Below, one piece after another: positions 42,385-49,911 of a stretch of 64,000 nt of DNA; position 1 is the stretch's first letter, and the number at the start of each line of letters is the position of its first letter. The translations under genes and the position numbers were made by a program. The DNA is from Ruminococcus sp. AF41-9 (lineage in GTDB: Bacteria; Bacillota; Clostridia; Lachnospirales; Lachnospiraceae): positions 1 through 64,000 of the forward strand of contig NZ_QUDO01000011.1 of assembly GCF_003477525.1 (NCBI RefSeq), in the 5' to 3' direction. Below the pieces are notes generated by a model. The model had not been told where the DNA came from. It ran no database searches and saw nothing but the letters and a program-made list of their open reading frames with translations.

Positions 42385-44466
42385 ATGAAGAAAAGAGCTT
42401 TAATTCTTGCAATGATCGCTTTTATAGCAGCTACAACATCTGAACCGTCAATAAATATGGTACGTGCAGAGGAAACACAGGTAGAAGAAACACAGGTAGA
42501 AGAAACACAGACAGAGGAAAATGCAGGTCAGACATCAGAACTGCCTATAAAGACACTTACACCGAAGGTTATGGATGTGAATCCTTATATGGCAGCAAGT
42601 GATTCCAATATTCATCATGACTGCTATAATACAGATTCAACAGATGAGGTATTGCCTGTTGATATTTATTCTGAGATCAATGTTTCTTATGAAAAAGTTA
42701 ATCCCAATGCTTCCCCGGCAGTCTTTTTTGATTCCTATGGACATTCTGTGGTTCCGCTTCTGGGTGGCCTGGCGATCCGTGATATTAATGCAGATGAGGC
42801 ACAGACCTTGGGCTATTTTTCACCAAAACAGCATGACAATGGAAGCTATCTGATACAGAGTTCATATTCTTTTGTAGATGAGAGCAATCGCATTGTGTGT
42901 CCGACGAACGATAATCGGGTACTTATGCTTAAGGCTACAGATGAGGAGGGAAATGTACTTCCGGAATTTGAGAAAGTGCTGGATATTGATATTAAAGCGG
43001 CAGCAGAGGCTGCACTTGGAAAAACACTGGATCAGAATCTGTTATCTGTAGTTTTTGATTATGAGGGAAATCTCTGGTTTGCAACAGGAGGCTTCCGCAT
43101 TTATCCTGACAGAAAACAGCAGGGAACCTTTGGCTATGTTTCACGTGCAGCTATCGATAAGATCTTGAATGGAGAAGATGTGGATCTGTCAGATGCAGTG
43201 TTTGTATATGAACTGGAACCGGGAGAGGGTGCAGAGAATGGTATTGCGGCATCTAAGGAGGGTGCGGTCATTCTGACAAATCTGAAGTGTTATCTGCTCC
43301 AGGCGGATAATGGTGTAAAAAAAGTCTGGGAAACTTCCTATAAAAGTGTGGGTGCCAAGGAAAGCAAAGAAGGCGATGAGACGACAGGTGGCGGTCTTGC
43401 ATGGGGAGGTGGATGTTCCCCGTCTCTAACCAAAGATCTGGTTATGTTTACAGATAATCAGGATCCGGTAAATCTTATTGCGGTGGATATGAAAACAGGA
43501 GAACAGGTTGCGAGTATGCCTGTTATAGATGAGCTTCCGGAAGGTACACAGGTGTCTGTGGAAAATTCTGCAATTGTATATGATGATGGAGAGGGAACAG
43601 TAAGCACGATCGTATGTAACTGGTTTGGTGCTGGAAGTGCGAAGCTTGGAGAAGCAGATAATGATTCCTCAATACAAAGCTATGAGAATATTTATGATGT
43701 GGGCTGGCTGAGACAGGGCAATAAAATGATCGCACCGGGTATAGAACGTGTGGATACAGTTAAGACGGAGGACGGATATGAGATGAAGAGTATCTGGTGC
43801 AGAAGTGATCTGTCTGACACTTCCATGATGAAGCTGTCCACTGCAACAGGATATATTTACGGATATGTTCAGGATATGGAAACTGGTATGTGGCAGTATA
43901 TTATGCTTGATTTTGAGACAGGCGAGACTGCATTTACCATGGATATTTCTGACAAACCGGGATACAACAACATGGCTATTGGAATGTATGCTGGAAACAG
44001 CGGAAATTCACTTTACTGTCCGACCGGCTATCTGGAACTTCTGAGACTTCAGGACAGATTCGTTTATCTGCCGGAAATGCCTTACCGCAAGGTTGATCTG
44101 GATCAGGCAATGCGCAATGTGTTAAGTCAGGAGAAATTTGCGGCAGACGGCGGCCAGGGAGATGTGGAAGGATGGCTGAATACGATCACAATTGAGAACG
44201 TACATCCGAATACAACCGTTGCAATACGTATGAAAGGAATCTCAGGGGAAACAGGTTCTCTGAAGCTGTATGCATATGGCACAGATGGTACCTTGAAGGA
44301 AGTTCCGGAAGAGAAATGGCATATCCAGACAGAAGATGGTGAAACACCGGATATGTTGACAGAAGATATACTGTATGAGGTACACATGACTGTGGAAGAT
44401 GGCGGTGACTTTGATCTCAGCGAAACGGAAAAAGAGATTAAGATATCTGCTGTTCTGGGTGCCTGA
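42385..44466 (+). CDS. Secreted protein of unknown function, beta-propeller-like
   Basis: A 693-residue exported protein. The signal peptide ends near VRAEE, followed by three VEETQ repeats. The body has repeated short motifs such as NDNRVLMLKATDEEGN, YEGNLWFATGGFRI and DPVNLIAVDMKTGEQV, which resemble PQQ-like beta-propeller blades. The last 100 residues (WLNTITIENVHPNTTV) may be a beta-sandwich. There is no sorting signal or membrane tail. It starts 28 bases after the receiver-like gene and is likely co-transcribed with it, so it may be an output of the LytTR system. The function is unknown. Confidence 0.7.
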   Translation: MKKRALILAMIAFIAATTSEPSINMVRAEETQVEETQVEETQTEENAGQTSELPIKTLTPKVMDVNPYMAASDSNIHHDCYNTDSTDEVLPVDIYSEINVSYEKVNPNASPAVFFDSYGHSVVPLLGGLAIRDINADEAQTLGYFSPKQHDNGSYLIQSSYSFVDESNRIVCPTNDNRVLMLKATDEEGNVLPEFEKVLDIDIKAAAEAALGKTLDQNLLSVVFDYEGNLWFATGGFRIYPDRKQQGTFGYVSRAAIDKILNGEDVDLSDAVFVYELEPGEGAENGIAASKEGAVILTNLKCYLLQADNGVKKVWETSYKSVGAKESKEGDETTGGGLAWGGGCSPSLTKDLVMFTDNQDPVNLIAVDMKTGEQVASMPVIDELPEGTQVSVENSAIVYDDGEGTVSTIVCNWFGAGSAKLGEADNDSSIQSYENIYDVGWLRQGNKMIAPGIERVDTVKTEDGYEMKSIWCRSDLSDTSMMKLSTATGYIYGYVQDMETGMWQYIMLDFETGETAFTMDISDKPGYNNMAIGMYAGNSGNSLYCPTGYLELLRLQDRFVYLPEMPYRKVDLDQAMRNVLSQEKFAADGGQGDVEGWLNTITIENVHPNTTVAIRMKGISGETGSLKLYAYGTDGTLKEVPEEKWHIQTEDGETPDMLTEDILYEVHMTVEDGGDFDLSETEKEIKISAVLGA

Positions 44467-44582
44467 CTGTAAATTGTGAAATAGGATTTGTTGCAGGAAG
44501 TATATATGTGAGGAAACGAAACATTTATTTGCCCGGTTTATGAATGATATCTGCAAAACAGAATAAACTAATAATAAAGAAA

Positions 44583-44616
44583 AAAAGAGGTACTGCTAAA
44601 CAGCGGTGCCTCTTTT
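44583..44616 (+). terminator. Terminator after the secreted-protein gene
   Basis: AAAAGAGGTACTGCT pairs with AGCGGTGCCTCTTTT. Confidence 0.85.
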
Positions 44617-44674
44617 CGACATAAGAAAACGAAAACGGTTTTGTAATTTATCAGGTTATCAGGAGGGGAAGTTT

Positions 44675-45109
44675 ATGTGGGGATTTATAGTAGCGCTGAT
44701 TTCGGGAGCGTTGATGAGCATTCAGGGTGTTTTTAATACGGAAGTGACAAAGCAGACCAGCCTTTGGGTATCGACCGGCTGGGTGCAGCTGTCAGCTTTT
44801 GCAGTCTGTGTTTTGGCCTGGCTTTTCACAGGACGGGAAAGTGTGGCTGCACTTTGGCAGGTGGACAATAAATATACACTCCTTGGTGGTGTGATCGGAG
44901 CGTTTATTACAATTACAGTAATCCAGAGCATGGGAGCTCTTGGACCTGCCAGGGCGGCAATGCTGATCGTTATTTCGCAGCTGGCAGTTGCTTATGTAAT
45001 TGAATTATTTGGATTGTTTGGGGTAGATAAAGAACCCTTTGAATGGCGCAAAATCCTTGGATTGCTGATTGCGATTTCCGGAATTGTTATATTTAAGTGG
45101 CAAAAATAA
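44675..45109 (+). CDS. Small DMT transporter, YdcZ/DUF606 family
   Basis: A 144-residue protein with five hydrophobic helices, from MWGFIVALISGALMSIQGVF to LGLLIAISGIVIFKWQK. The length fits a complete DUF606 unit; related proteins work as dimers or pairs. The substrate is unknown. AGGAGGGGAAG precedes the ATG at 44675. A remnant of a relative lies at 25942-26112. Confidence 0.85.
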   Translation: MWGFIVALISGALMSIQGVFNTEVTKQTSLWVSTGWVQLSAFAVCVLAWLFTGRESVAALWQVDNKYTLLGGVIGAFITITVIQSMGALGPARAAMLIVISQLAVAYVIELFGLFGVDKEPFEWRKILGLLIAISGIVIFKWQK

Positions 45110-45205
45110 GAGTTTACTATTGTAAAATCATTAAGATTTCGTTACAATAAGGGTGGCATTATGGACAGGGGGACTCTTACTCTGAGAAATAAGAGGAGGA
45201 CCCTT

Positions 45206-46087
45206 ATGATAAAAATAAAAAACAGATATTGTTATACTGTGACGCTGATATTGTGTGGAACTTTGTTTCTTACAGGACTGACAGGATGTAGGAGCAGAGA
45301 GGCACAGTTTCTGATTGAAGGACTGCAGGAAGCGAAAGCAGAGGTGGATGCGGAGTCATCAGAAGAGAAAACATCAGGACAGAAGTCGAAGAAAGATACA
45401 GATGAGAAGAATGCTGATACAGAAGACCGACAGAATGATGGTGGTGATTCAGCAGAGTTCCGGAAAAAACAGGCAGAATCAGATGGTTCAGATGCAGGTA
45501 ATGGGACAGGAAGTGATTCCGGGAAACATACTTCAGATGCTGATATAGATAATGGGTCAGAAGCAGTTTCTGATAAGGAAATGCAGCAGGCGATGATCTA
45601 TGTTGATGTCTGCGGAGCAGTTGCGAATCCGGGAGTTTTTCAGCTGGCAGCCGGGAGCCGGGTGTTTCAGGCGATTGAGGCGGCGGGAGGATATCTTCCC
45701 GAGGCAGCTCTAACCTGTGTAAACCGTGCTGGAGTTCTGACAGATGGACAGCAGCTTTATATTCTCACACAGGAAGAGATGGAGCGGCAGGGGCTGGATC
45801 CTGCAGAGATGGCCGGAGCATCAGATGGACAGATGAATGGAAGTGCCGGGACAGGACAGAACACAGGGATGACCGCTCAGGTTCAGCAGGATAACAGGAT
45901 CAACATAAATACAGCAGATGAAGCTCAGCTCATCACGCTGACGGGGATTGGTGCAACACGTGCGCAGGCGATCATTGCCTACAGAGAAGAGAACGGGCCA
46001 TTTGCTGCGATAGAGGATATTATGAATGTACAGGGTATCAAAGAAGGTACTTTTGCAAAGATAAAAGATGAGATAGTAGTAGGATAA
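45206..46087 (+). CDS. comEA: ComEA-like DNA-binding lipoprotein
   Basis: A 293-residue protein. A lipoprotein signal peptide ends at LTGLTGC. An acidic, Ser/Asp-rich linker follows, then a SLBB domain (IYVDVCGAVANPGVFQLAAG) and a C-terminal helix-hairpin-helix pair (NINTADEAQLITLTGIGATRA, EDIMNVQGIKEGTFAKI). ComEA binds incoming DNA at the cell surface in natural transformation. comEC begins at 63567, 17 kb away; the two are often adjacent. The ATG at 45206 follows GAGGAGG. Confidence 0.9.
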   Translation: MIKIKNRYCYTVTLILCGTLFLTGLTGCRSREAQFLIEGLQEAKAEVDAESSEEKTSGQKSKKDTDEKNADTEDRQNDGGDSAEFRKKQAESDGSDAGNGTGSDSGKHTSDADIDNGSEAVSDKEMQQAMIYVDVCGAVANPGVFQLAAGSRVFQAIEAAGGYLPEAALTCVNRAGVLTDGQQLYILTQEEMERQGLDPAEMAGASDGQMNGSAGTGQNTGMTAQVQQDNRININTADEAQLITLTGIGATRAQAIIAYREENGPFAAIEDIMNVQGIKEGTFAKIKDEIVVG

Positions 46088-46097
46088 GGAGAACCGA

Positions 46098-46790
46098 ATG
46101 AGCAGGAAAGTTTTGGTAGTAGATGATGAGAAGCTGATTGTAAAAGGAATCCGTTTCAGTCTTGAGCAGGATGGTATGGAAGTGGACTGCGCTTACGATG
46201 GAGAAGAGGCAGTAGAGAAAGCAAAAGATAAAAAATACGATATTATCCTTTTGGATCTGATGCTGCCAAAGATGGACGGACTGGAAGTATGCCAGCAGAT
46301 CCGCGAATTTTCCAATGTGCCGATCGTGATGCTGACAGCCAAGGGTGAAGATATGGATAAAATTCTTGGTCTTGAATATGGTGCGGATGATTATATCACC
46401 AAACCGTTCAATATTCTGGAAGTTAAGGCACGTATCAAAGCAATCATGCGTCGTGCGGGAAGCGACCATGAAGAGAAAGAAAAGGCAAAGAGCATTCAGG
46501 TGGGCGATCTTAGCATGGATTGTGAAGGCAGACGTGTATTTATAGCAGGAAAAGAGATTAATCTGACTGCAAAGGAATTTGATGTACTGGAACTTCTGGT
46601 ATTTAATCCAAATAAAGTATACAGTCGTGAAAACCTGCTGAACATTGTATGGGGATATGAGTATCCGGGTGATGTACGTACTGTGGATGTACATATCCGC
46701 CGTCTTCGTGAGAAGATTGAGACAAACCCAAGTGAACCGAAATATGTACACACCAAATGGGGTGTCGGATATTATTTCCAGGCTCAATAA
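46098..46790 (+). CDS. OmpR/WalR-type response regulator
   Basis: A 230-residue regulator. The receiver domain has VLVVDDEKLIVKGI, the phospho-acceptor in ILLDLMLPKMDGLEV, and TKPFNILEV. The C-terminal winged helix has LTAKEFDVLELLVFNPN and VDVHIRRLREKIE. It starts 10 bases after comEA. No kinase gene follows; a strong terminator and the formate block come next. The kinase at 61012 is the likely partner. Confidence 0.92.
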   Translation: MSRKVLVVDDEKLIVKGIRFSLEQDGMEVDCAYDGEEAVEKAKDKKYDIILLDLMLPKMDGLEVCQQIREFSNVPIVMLTAKGEDMDKILGLEYGADDYITKPFNILEVKARIKAIMRRAGSDHEEKEKAKSIQVGDLSMDCEGRRVFIAGKEINLTAKEFDVLELLVFNPNKVYSRENLLNIVWGYEYPGDVRTVDVHIRRLREKIETNPSEPKYVHTKWGVGYYFQAQ

Positions 46791-46808
46791 AAAGAACCTG
46801 TGAAACAG

Positions 46809-46857
46809 ACAGACCGCATTTTATGAAACAAAGATCATAAAGTGCGGTCTGTTTTTT
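46809..46857 (+). terminator. Terminator after the response-regulator gene
   Basis: ACAGACCGCA-TTTTATGA pairs with TCATAAA-GTGCGGTCTGT, followed by TTTTTTG. Confidence 0.9.
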
Positions 46858-47062
46858 GTTAGGACTGATTGTGACACACATCTTGCAGAAAGCCTTTTTC
46901 AGACACGCTCTAGAGAAAGAATGGCGGTTCAGTTTGATTCAGTTTAGTTTGGTTTACATCTGAGATGGTTTATTATTGAACAAAGTTGATAAAAATTAGA
47001 CAAACAAAACAAACATCTATAGAGGAAAATAATAAAAAATTAGAAAATTTCTATAAATGTGC
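46858..47062. other. Non-coding start of the formate block
   Basis: AT-rich sequence with no gene. It contains CAGTTTGATTCAGTTTAGTTTGG-like short repeats around 46930. The promoter of the formate dehydrogenase operon is at its right end. Confidence 0.35.
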
Positions 47063-47091
47063 TTGTGAAAACGACGAAAAAGGCATATAAT
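47063..47091 (+). promoter_or_regulatory. Promoter of the formate dehydrogenase operon
   Basis: TTGTGA at 47063-47068, 17 bp, perfect TATAAT at 47086-47091. TTAACGTTA follows directly and could be an operator. Confidence 0.7.
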
Positions 47092-47154
47092 TAACGTTAC
47101 AATATGTAAAGAGTGCAATAAAAAGAGAAAAAACAGGTATAAGGAGGGTGCGAA

Positions 47155-47637
47155 ATGCTAGATCAATCATTTTATCAGAAAGCGGATGAGATCATTGCTT
47201 TCTATGGTAAAAAGCCGGCATCACTGATTCCGATCATGCAGGATATCCAGGGGGTATACAGATATCTCCCGGAAGAATTGCTTACATATGTTGCGGAGCA
47301 GATCGGCGTAACAGAGGCGAAAGCGTTCAGTGTTGCCACATTCTATGAGAATTTCTCATTTGATGCGAAAGGTAAATATGTGATCAAGGTCTGTGACGGA
47401 ACAGCCTGTCATGTAAGAAAATCAATACCGGTTCTGGAGGAACTTTATAAGAAACTGGGGCTGTCAAAGACAAAGAAGACGACAGATGATATGATGTTTA
47501 CTGTGGAAACAGTTTCCTGTCTTGGTGCATGCGGTCTTGCGCCTACTATGATGGTAAATGAGGAAGTATATCCGAGAATGACACCTGAGAAGGCAGATGA
47601 GCTGATCGATAAACTGAGAGGGGGCGAGCAGGGATGA
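47155..47637 (+). CDS. NuoE/HydC-like 2Fe-2S subunit
   Basis: A 160-residue thioredoxin-fold [2Fe-2S] protein. The cluster ligands are in CDGTACHVRKS and CLGACGLAPTMM. It is homologous to NuoE of complex I and to HydC of bifurcating hydrogenases. It passes electrons between the flavin subunit and other centres. It overlaps the NuoF-like gene by four bases. AAGGAGGGTG precedes the start. In this operon it should be part of an NAD-linked, probably electron-bifurcating formate dehydrogenase. Confidence 0.9.
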   Translation: MLDQSFYQKADEIIAFYGKKPASLIPIMQDIQGVYRYLPEELLTYVAEQIGVTEAKAFSVATFYENFSFDAKGKYVIKVCDGTACHVRKSIPVLEELYKKLGLSKTKKTTDDMMFTVETVSCLGACGLAPTMMVNEEVYPRMTPEKADELIDKLRGGEQG

Positions 47638-49511
47638 TTCAGAATAAAGAAGCATTAGACCAGGTCAGAGAAGAAGCCGTTAAGGTGCTTGATTCTTATG
47701 ACTGTCGTATTCTTGTCTGTTCAGGTACCGGATGTGTAGCGACCGGTTCCCAGAAAATCTATGAGAAATTCATGGAGATTGCCAAGGATGCCCCTGGAGT
47801 AACAATTGAATTTGGACCTCATGACAAAGATGCACATGTAGGTGTAAAGAAAACAGGATGTCAGGGTGTCTGTGAACTTGGACCGCTGGTTCGTATTCAG
47901 AAGGGTGACGATGTGATCCAGTATACAAAGGTTCAGATCGAAGACTGCCAGGAAATTTTTGAAAAAAGCGTTCAGGGTAATGAAACAATTGAGCGACTGC
48001 TTTATCAGAAAGGCGGTAAAGTAAGCCGTGGACCAAAAGATATTCCGTTTATTGCGAAACAGACAAGAATCGTTCTGAAGAACTGTGGTAAATTTGACGC
48101 AGAATCTCTGGAAGAATACATAGCAAGCGGCGGTTTTCAGGCTCTGGAGAAAGCAATGTTTGAGATGGACCCGGATCTGGTTATTGATCAGGTTGATAAA
48201 TCCGGTATCCGCGGACGTGGAGGCGGTGGCTTCCCGGCAGGTAAGAAATGGATTCAGGTAGCCCGTCAGGCTGATCCTGTTCATTATGTAGTATGTAATG
48301 GTGATGAGGGTGACCCGGGAGCATTTATGGATGGTTCCGTAATGGAAGGTGACCCTTACCGTCTGATTGAAGGTATGATGCTTGCAGCTTATGCAGTAAG
48401 AGCACAGAATGGATATATTTATGTACGTGCGGAGTATCCGCAGTCTGTAGCGCGACTGAAACATGCGATCGCAGTTCTGGAAGAAGTCGGACTGTTAGGC
48501 GATAATATTCTCGGAACAGGATTCTCTTTCCATATGCATATCAACCGTGGTGCAGGTGCTTTCGTATGTGGTGAAGGTTCTGCCCTGACTGCTTCTATCG
48601 AAGGAAGCAGAGGTATGCCTCGTGTAAAACCGCCTCGTACTGTTGAGCAGGGACTCTGGGCGAAACCTACAGTTCTGAATAACGTAGAAACCTATGCAAA
48701 TATTCCGGAAATCATTCTTAAGGGAGCTGACTGGTACAGAAGTATCGGCACAGAGGGATCACCTGGAACAAAGACCTTTTCACTGACTGGTTCCATTGAG
48801 AATACCGGTCTGATCGAAGTGCCGATGGGAACAACTTTAAGAGAGATTATTTTTGATATTGGTGGCGGCCTGAAATCCGGTGCAGCATTCAAGGCTGTAC
48901 AGATCGGTGGACCATCCGGTGGATGTCTGACAGAAGAGCATCTGGATGTACCGCTTGATTTCGACTCCGTTAAAAAATATGGTGCGATCGTTGGTTCCGG
49001 TGGTCTGGTAGTTATGGATGAGAATACCTGTATGGTAGAGGTTGCAAGATTCTTCATGGGCTTCACTCAGAGAGAATCCTGCGGTAAATGCGGACCTTGC
49101 CGAATCGGTACGAAACGTATGCTCGAGATCCTTGAGAAGATCGTAGCAGGCAAAGGTGAGATGGAAGATCTGGAGAAACTGGAACACCTTGGAAACTTTA
49201 TCAAGGACCGTTCACTCTGTGGACTTGGTAAGAGTGCACCACTTCCGGTACTTTCCACATTAAAGAACTTCCGTGATGAGTATGTAGAGCACATCGTTGA
49301 TAAGAAGTGTGCGGCACATGTATGTAAGGCAATGCGTTCTTATGTGATCGATCCTGAGAAATGTAAAGGATGTACCAAGTGTGCGAGAAACTGTCCGGTT
49401 GGTGCGATCACAGGCAATAAGAAAGAGCCTCACAGCATTGATACCTCCAAGTGTATTAAGTGCGGAACATGTCTGGAAAATTGTGTATTTGGCGCAATTT
49501 CTGTGAATTAA
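47634..49511 (+). CDS. NuoF/HydB-like NADH- and FMN-binding subunit
   Basis: A 625-residue flavo-iron-sulfur protein. An N-terminal [2Fe-2S] thioredoxin-like domain (CSGTGCVATGS, GCQGVCELGP) leads to the FMN/NAD(H) domain (GIRGRGGGGFPAGKKW, CNGDEGDPGAFMD), SLBB and the NuoF [4Fe-4S] domain (ESCGKCGPCRIGTKRM). Two C-terminal [4Fe-4S] ferredoxin motifs follow (CKGCTKCARNCP, CIKCGTCLENC). This is the HydB layout of bifurcating hydrogenases and formate dehydrogenases, where NAD+ and ferredoxin exchange electrons. It is 13 bases before the formate dehydrogenase gene. Confidence 0.92.
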   Translation: MIQNKEALDQVREEAVKVLDSYDCRILVCSGTGCVATGSQKIYEKFMEIAKDAPGVTIEFGPHDKDAHVGVKKTGCQGVCELGPLVRIQKGDDVIQYTKVQIEDCQEIFEKSVQGNETIERLLYQKGGKVSRGPKDIPFIAKQTRIVLKNCGKFDAESLEEYIASGGFQALEKAMFEMDPDLVIDQVDKSGIRGRGGGGFPAGKKWIQVARQADPVHYVVCNGDEGDPGAFMDGSVMEGDPYRLIEGMMLAAYAVRAQNGYIYVRAEYPQSVARLKHAIAVLEEVGLLGDNILGTGFSFHMHINRGAGAFVCGEGSALTASIEGSRGMPRVKPPRTVEQGLWAKPTVLNNVETYANIPEIILKGADWYRSIGTEGSPGTKTFSLTGSIENTGLIEVPMGTTLREIIFDIGGGLKSGAAFKAVQIGGPSGGCLTEEHLDVPLDFDSVKKYGAIVGSGGLVVMDENTCMVEVARFFMGFTQRESCGKCGPCRIGTKRMLEILEKIVAGKGEMEDLEKLEHLGNFIKDRSLCGLGKSAPLPVLSTLKNFRDEYVEHIVDKKCAAHVCKAMRSYVIDPEKCKGCTKCARNCPVGAITGNKKEPHSIDTSKCIKCGTCLENCVFGAISVN

Positions 49512-49524
49512 GGAGGGTGAAAAG

Positions 49525-49911
49525 ATGATTCATTTGACAATAGATGGAATTCCTGCAGAGGTAGAGAAAGGTACGACTATTCTGCAGGCTGCCAGACAGA
49601 TCGGAGTGGAGATTCCTACACTCTGCTATCTGGAGAATGTATTGCCGGATGGTTCCTGTCGTTTGTGCGTGGTAGAAGTTACAAACAACGGAAGAACCAA
49701 ATTTGATACGGCATGTACACTTCGTTGCTCAGAGGGAGACGAAGTACAGACAATGTCCGAGAAGGTTGTTGCATATCGTAAAGATACTCTTGACCTCCTT
49801 CTTTCTGACCATCGTGTGCACTGTTTTTCCTGTGAAGCAAACGGTGACTGTAAATTACAGGATTACTGTTTCGAATATGGTGTAACTGAGACAAGCTATC
49901 CTGCGAAATGA
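49525..49911 (+). CDS. Formate dehydrogenase alpha subunit, N-terminal iron-sulfur part
   Basis: A 128-residue [2Fe-2S] ferredoxin domain (LCYLENVLPDGSC and a following CRLC motif) plus the His-Cys-rich cluster site HCFSCEANGDCKLQDYC. This is the N-terminal domain of NuoG and of about 900-residue formate dehydrogenases. The reading frame ends at TGA 49909-49911 inside the conserved stretch, and the rest continues one frame over at 49908. One extra A in the AAA run at 49906-49908 would fuse both into about 902 residues. It is either a natural two-gene arrangement coupled by ATGA, a mutation, or a sequence error. GGAGGGTG precedes this start. Confidence 0.85.
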   Translation: MIHLTIDGIPAEVEKGTTILQAARQIGVEIPTLCYLENVLPDGSCRLCVVEVTNNGRTKFDTACTLRCSEGDEVQTMSEKVVAYRKDTLDLLLSDHRVHCFSCEANGDCKLQDYCFEYGVTETSYPAK

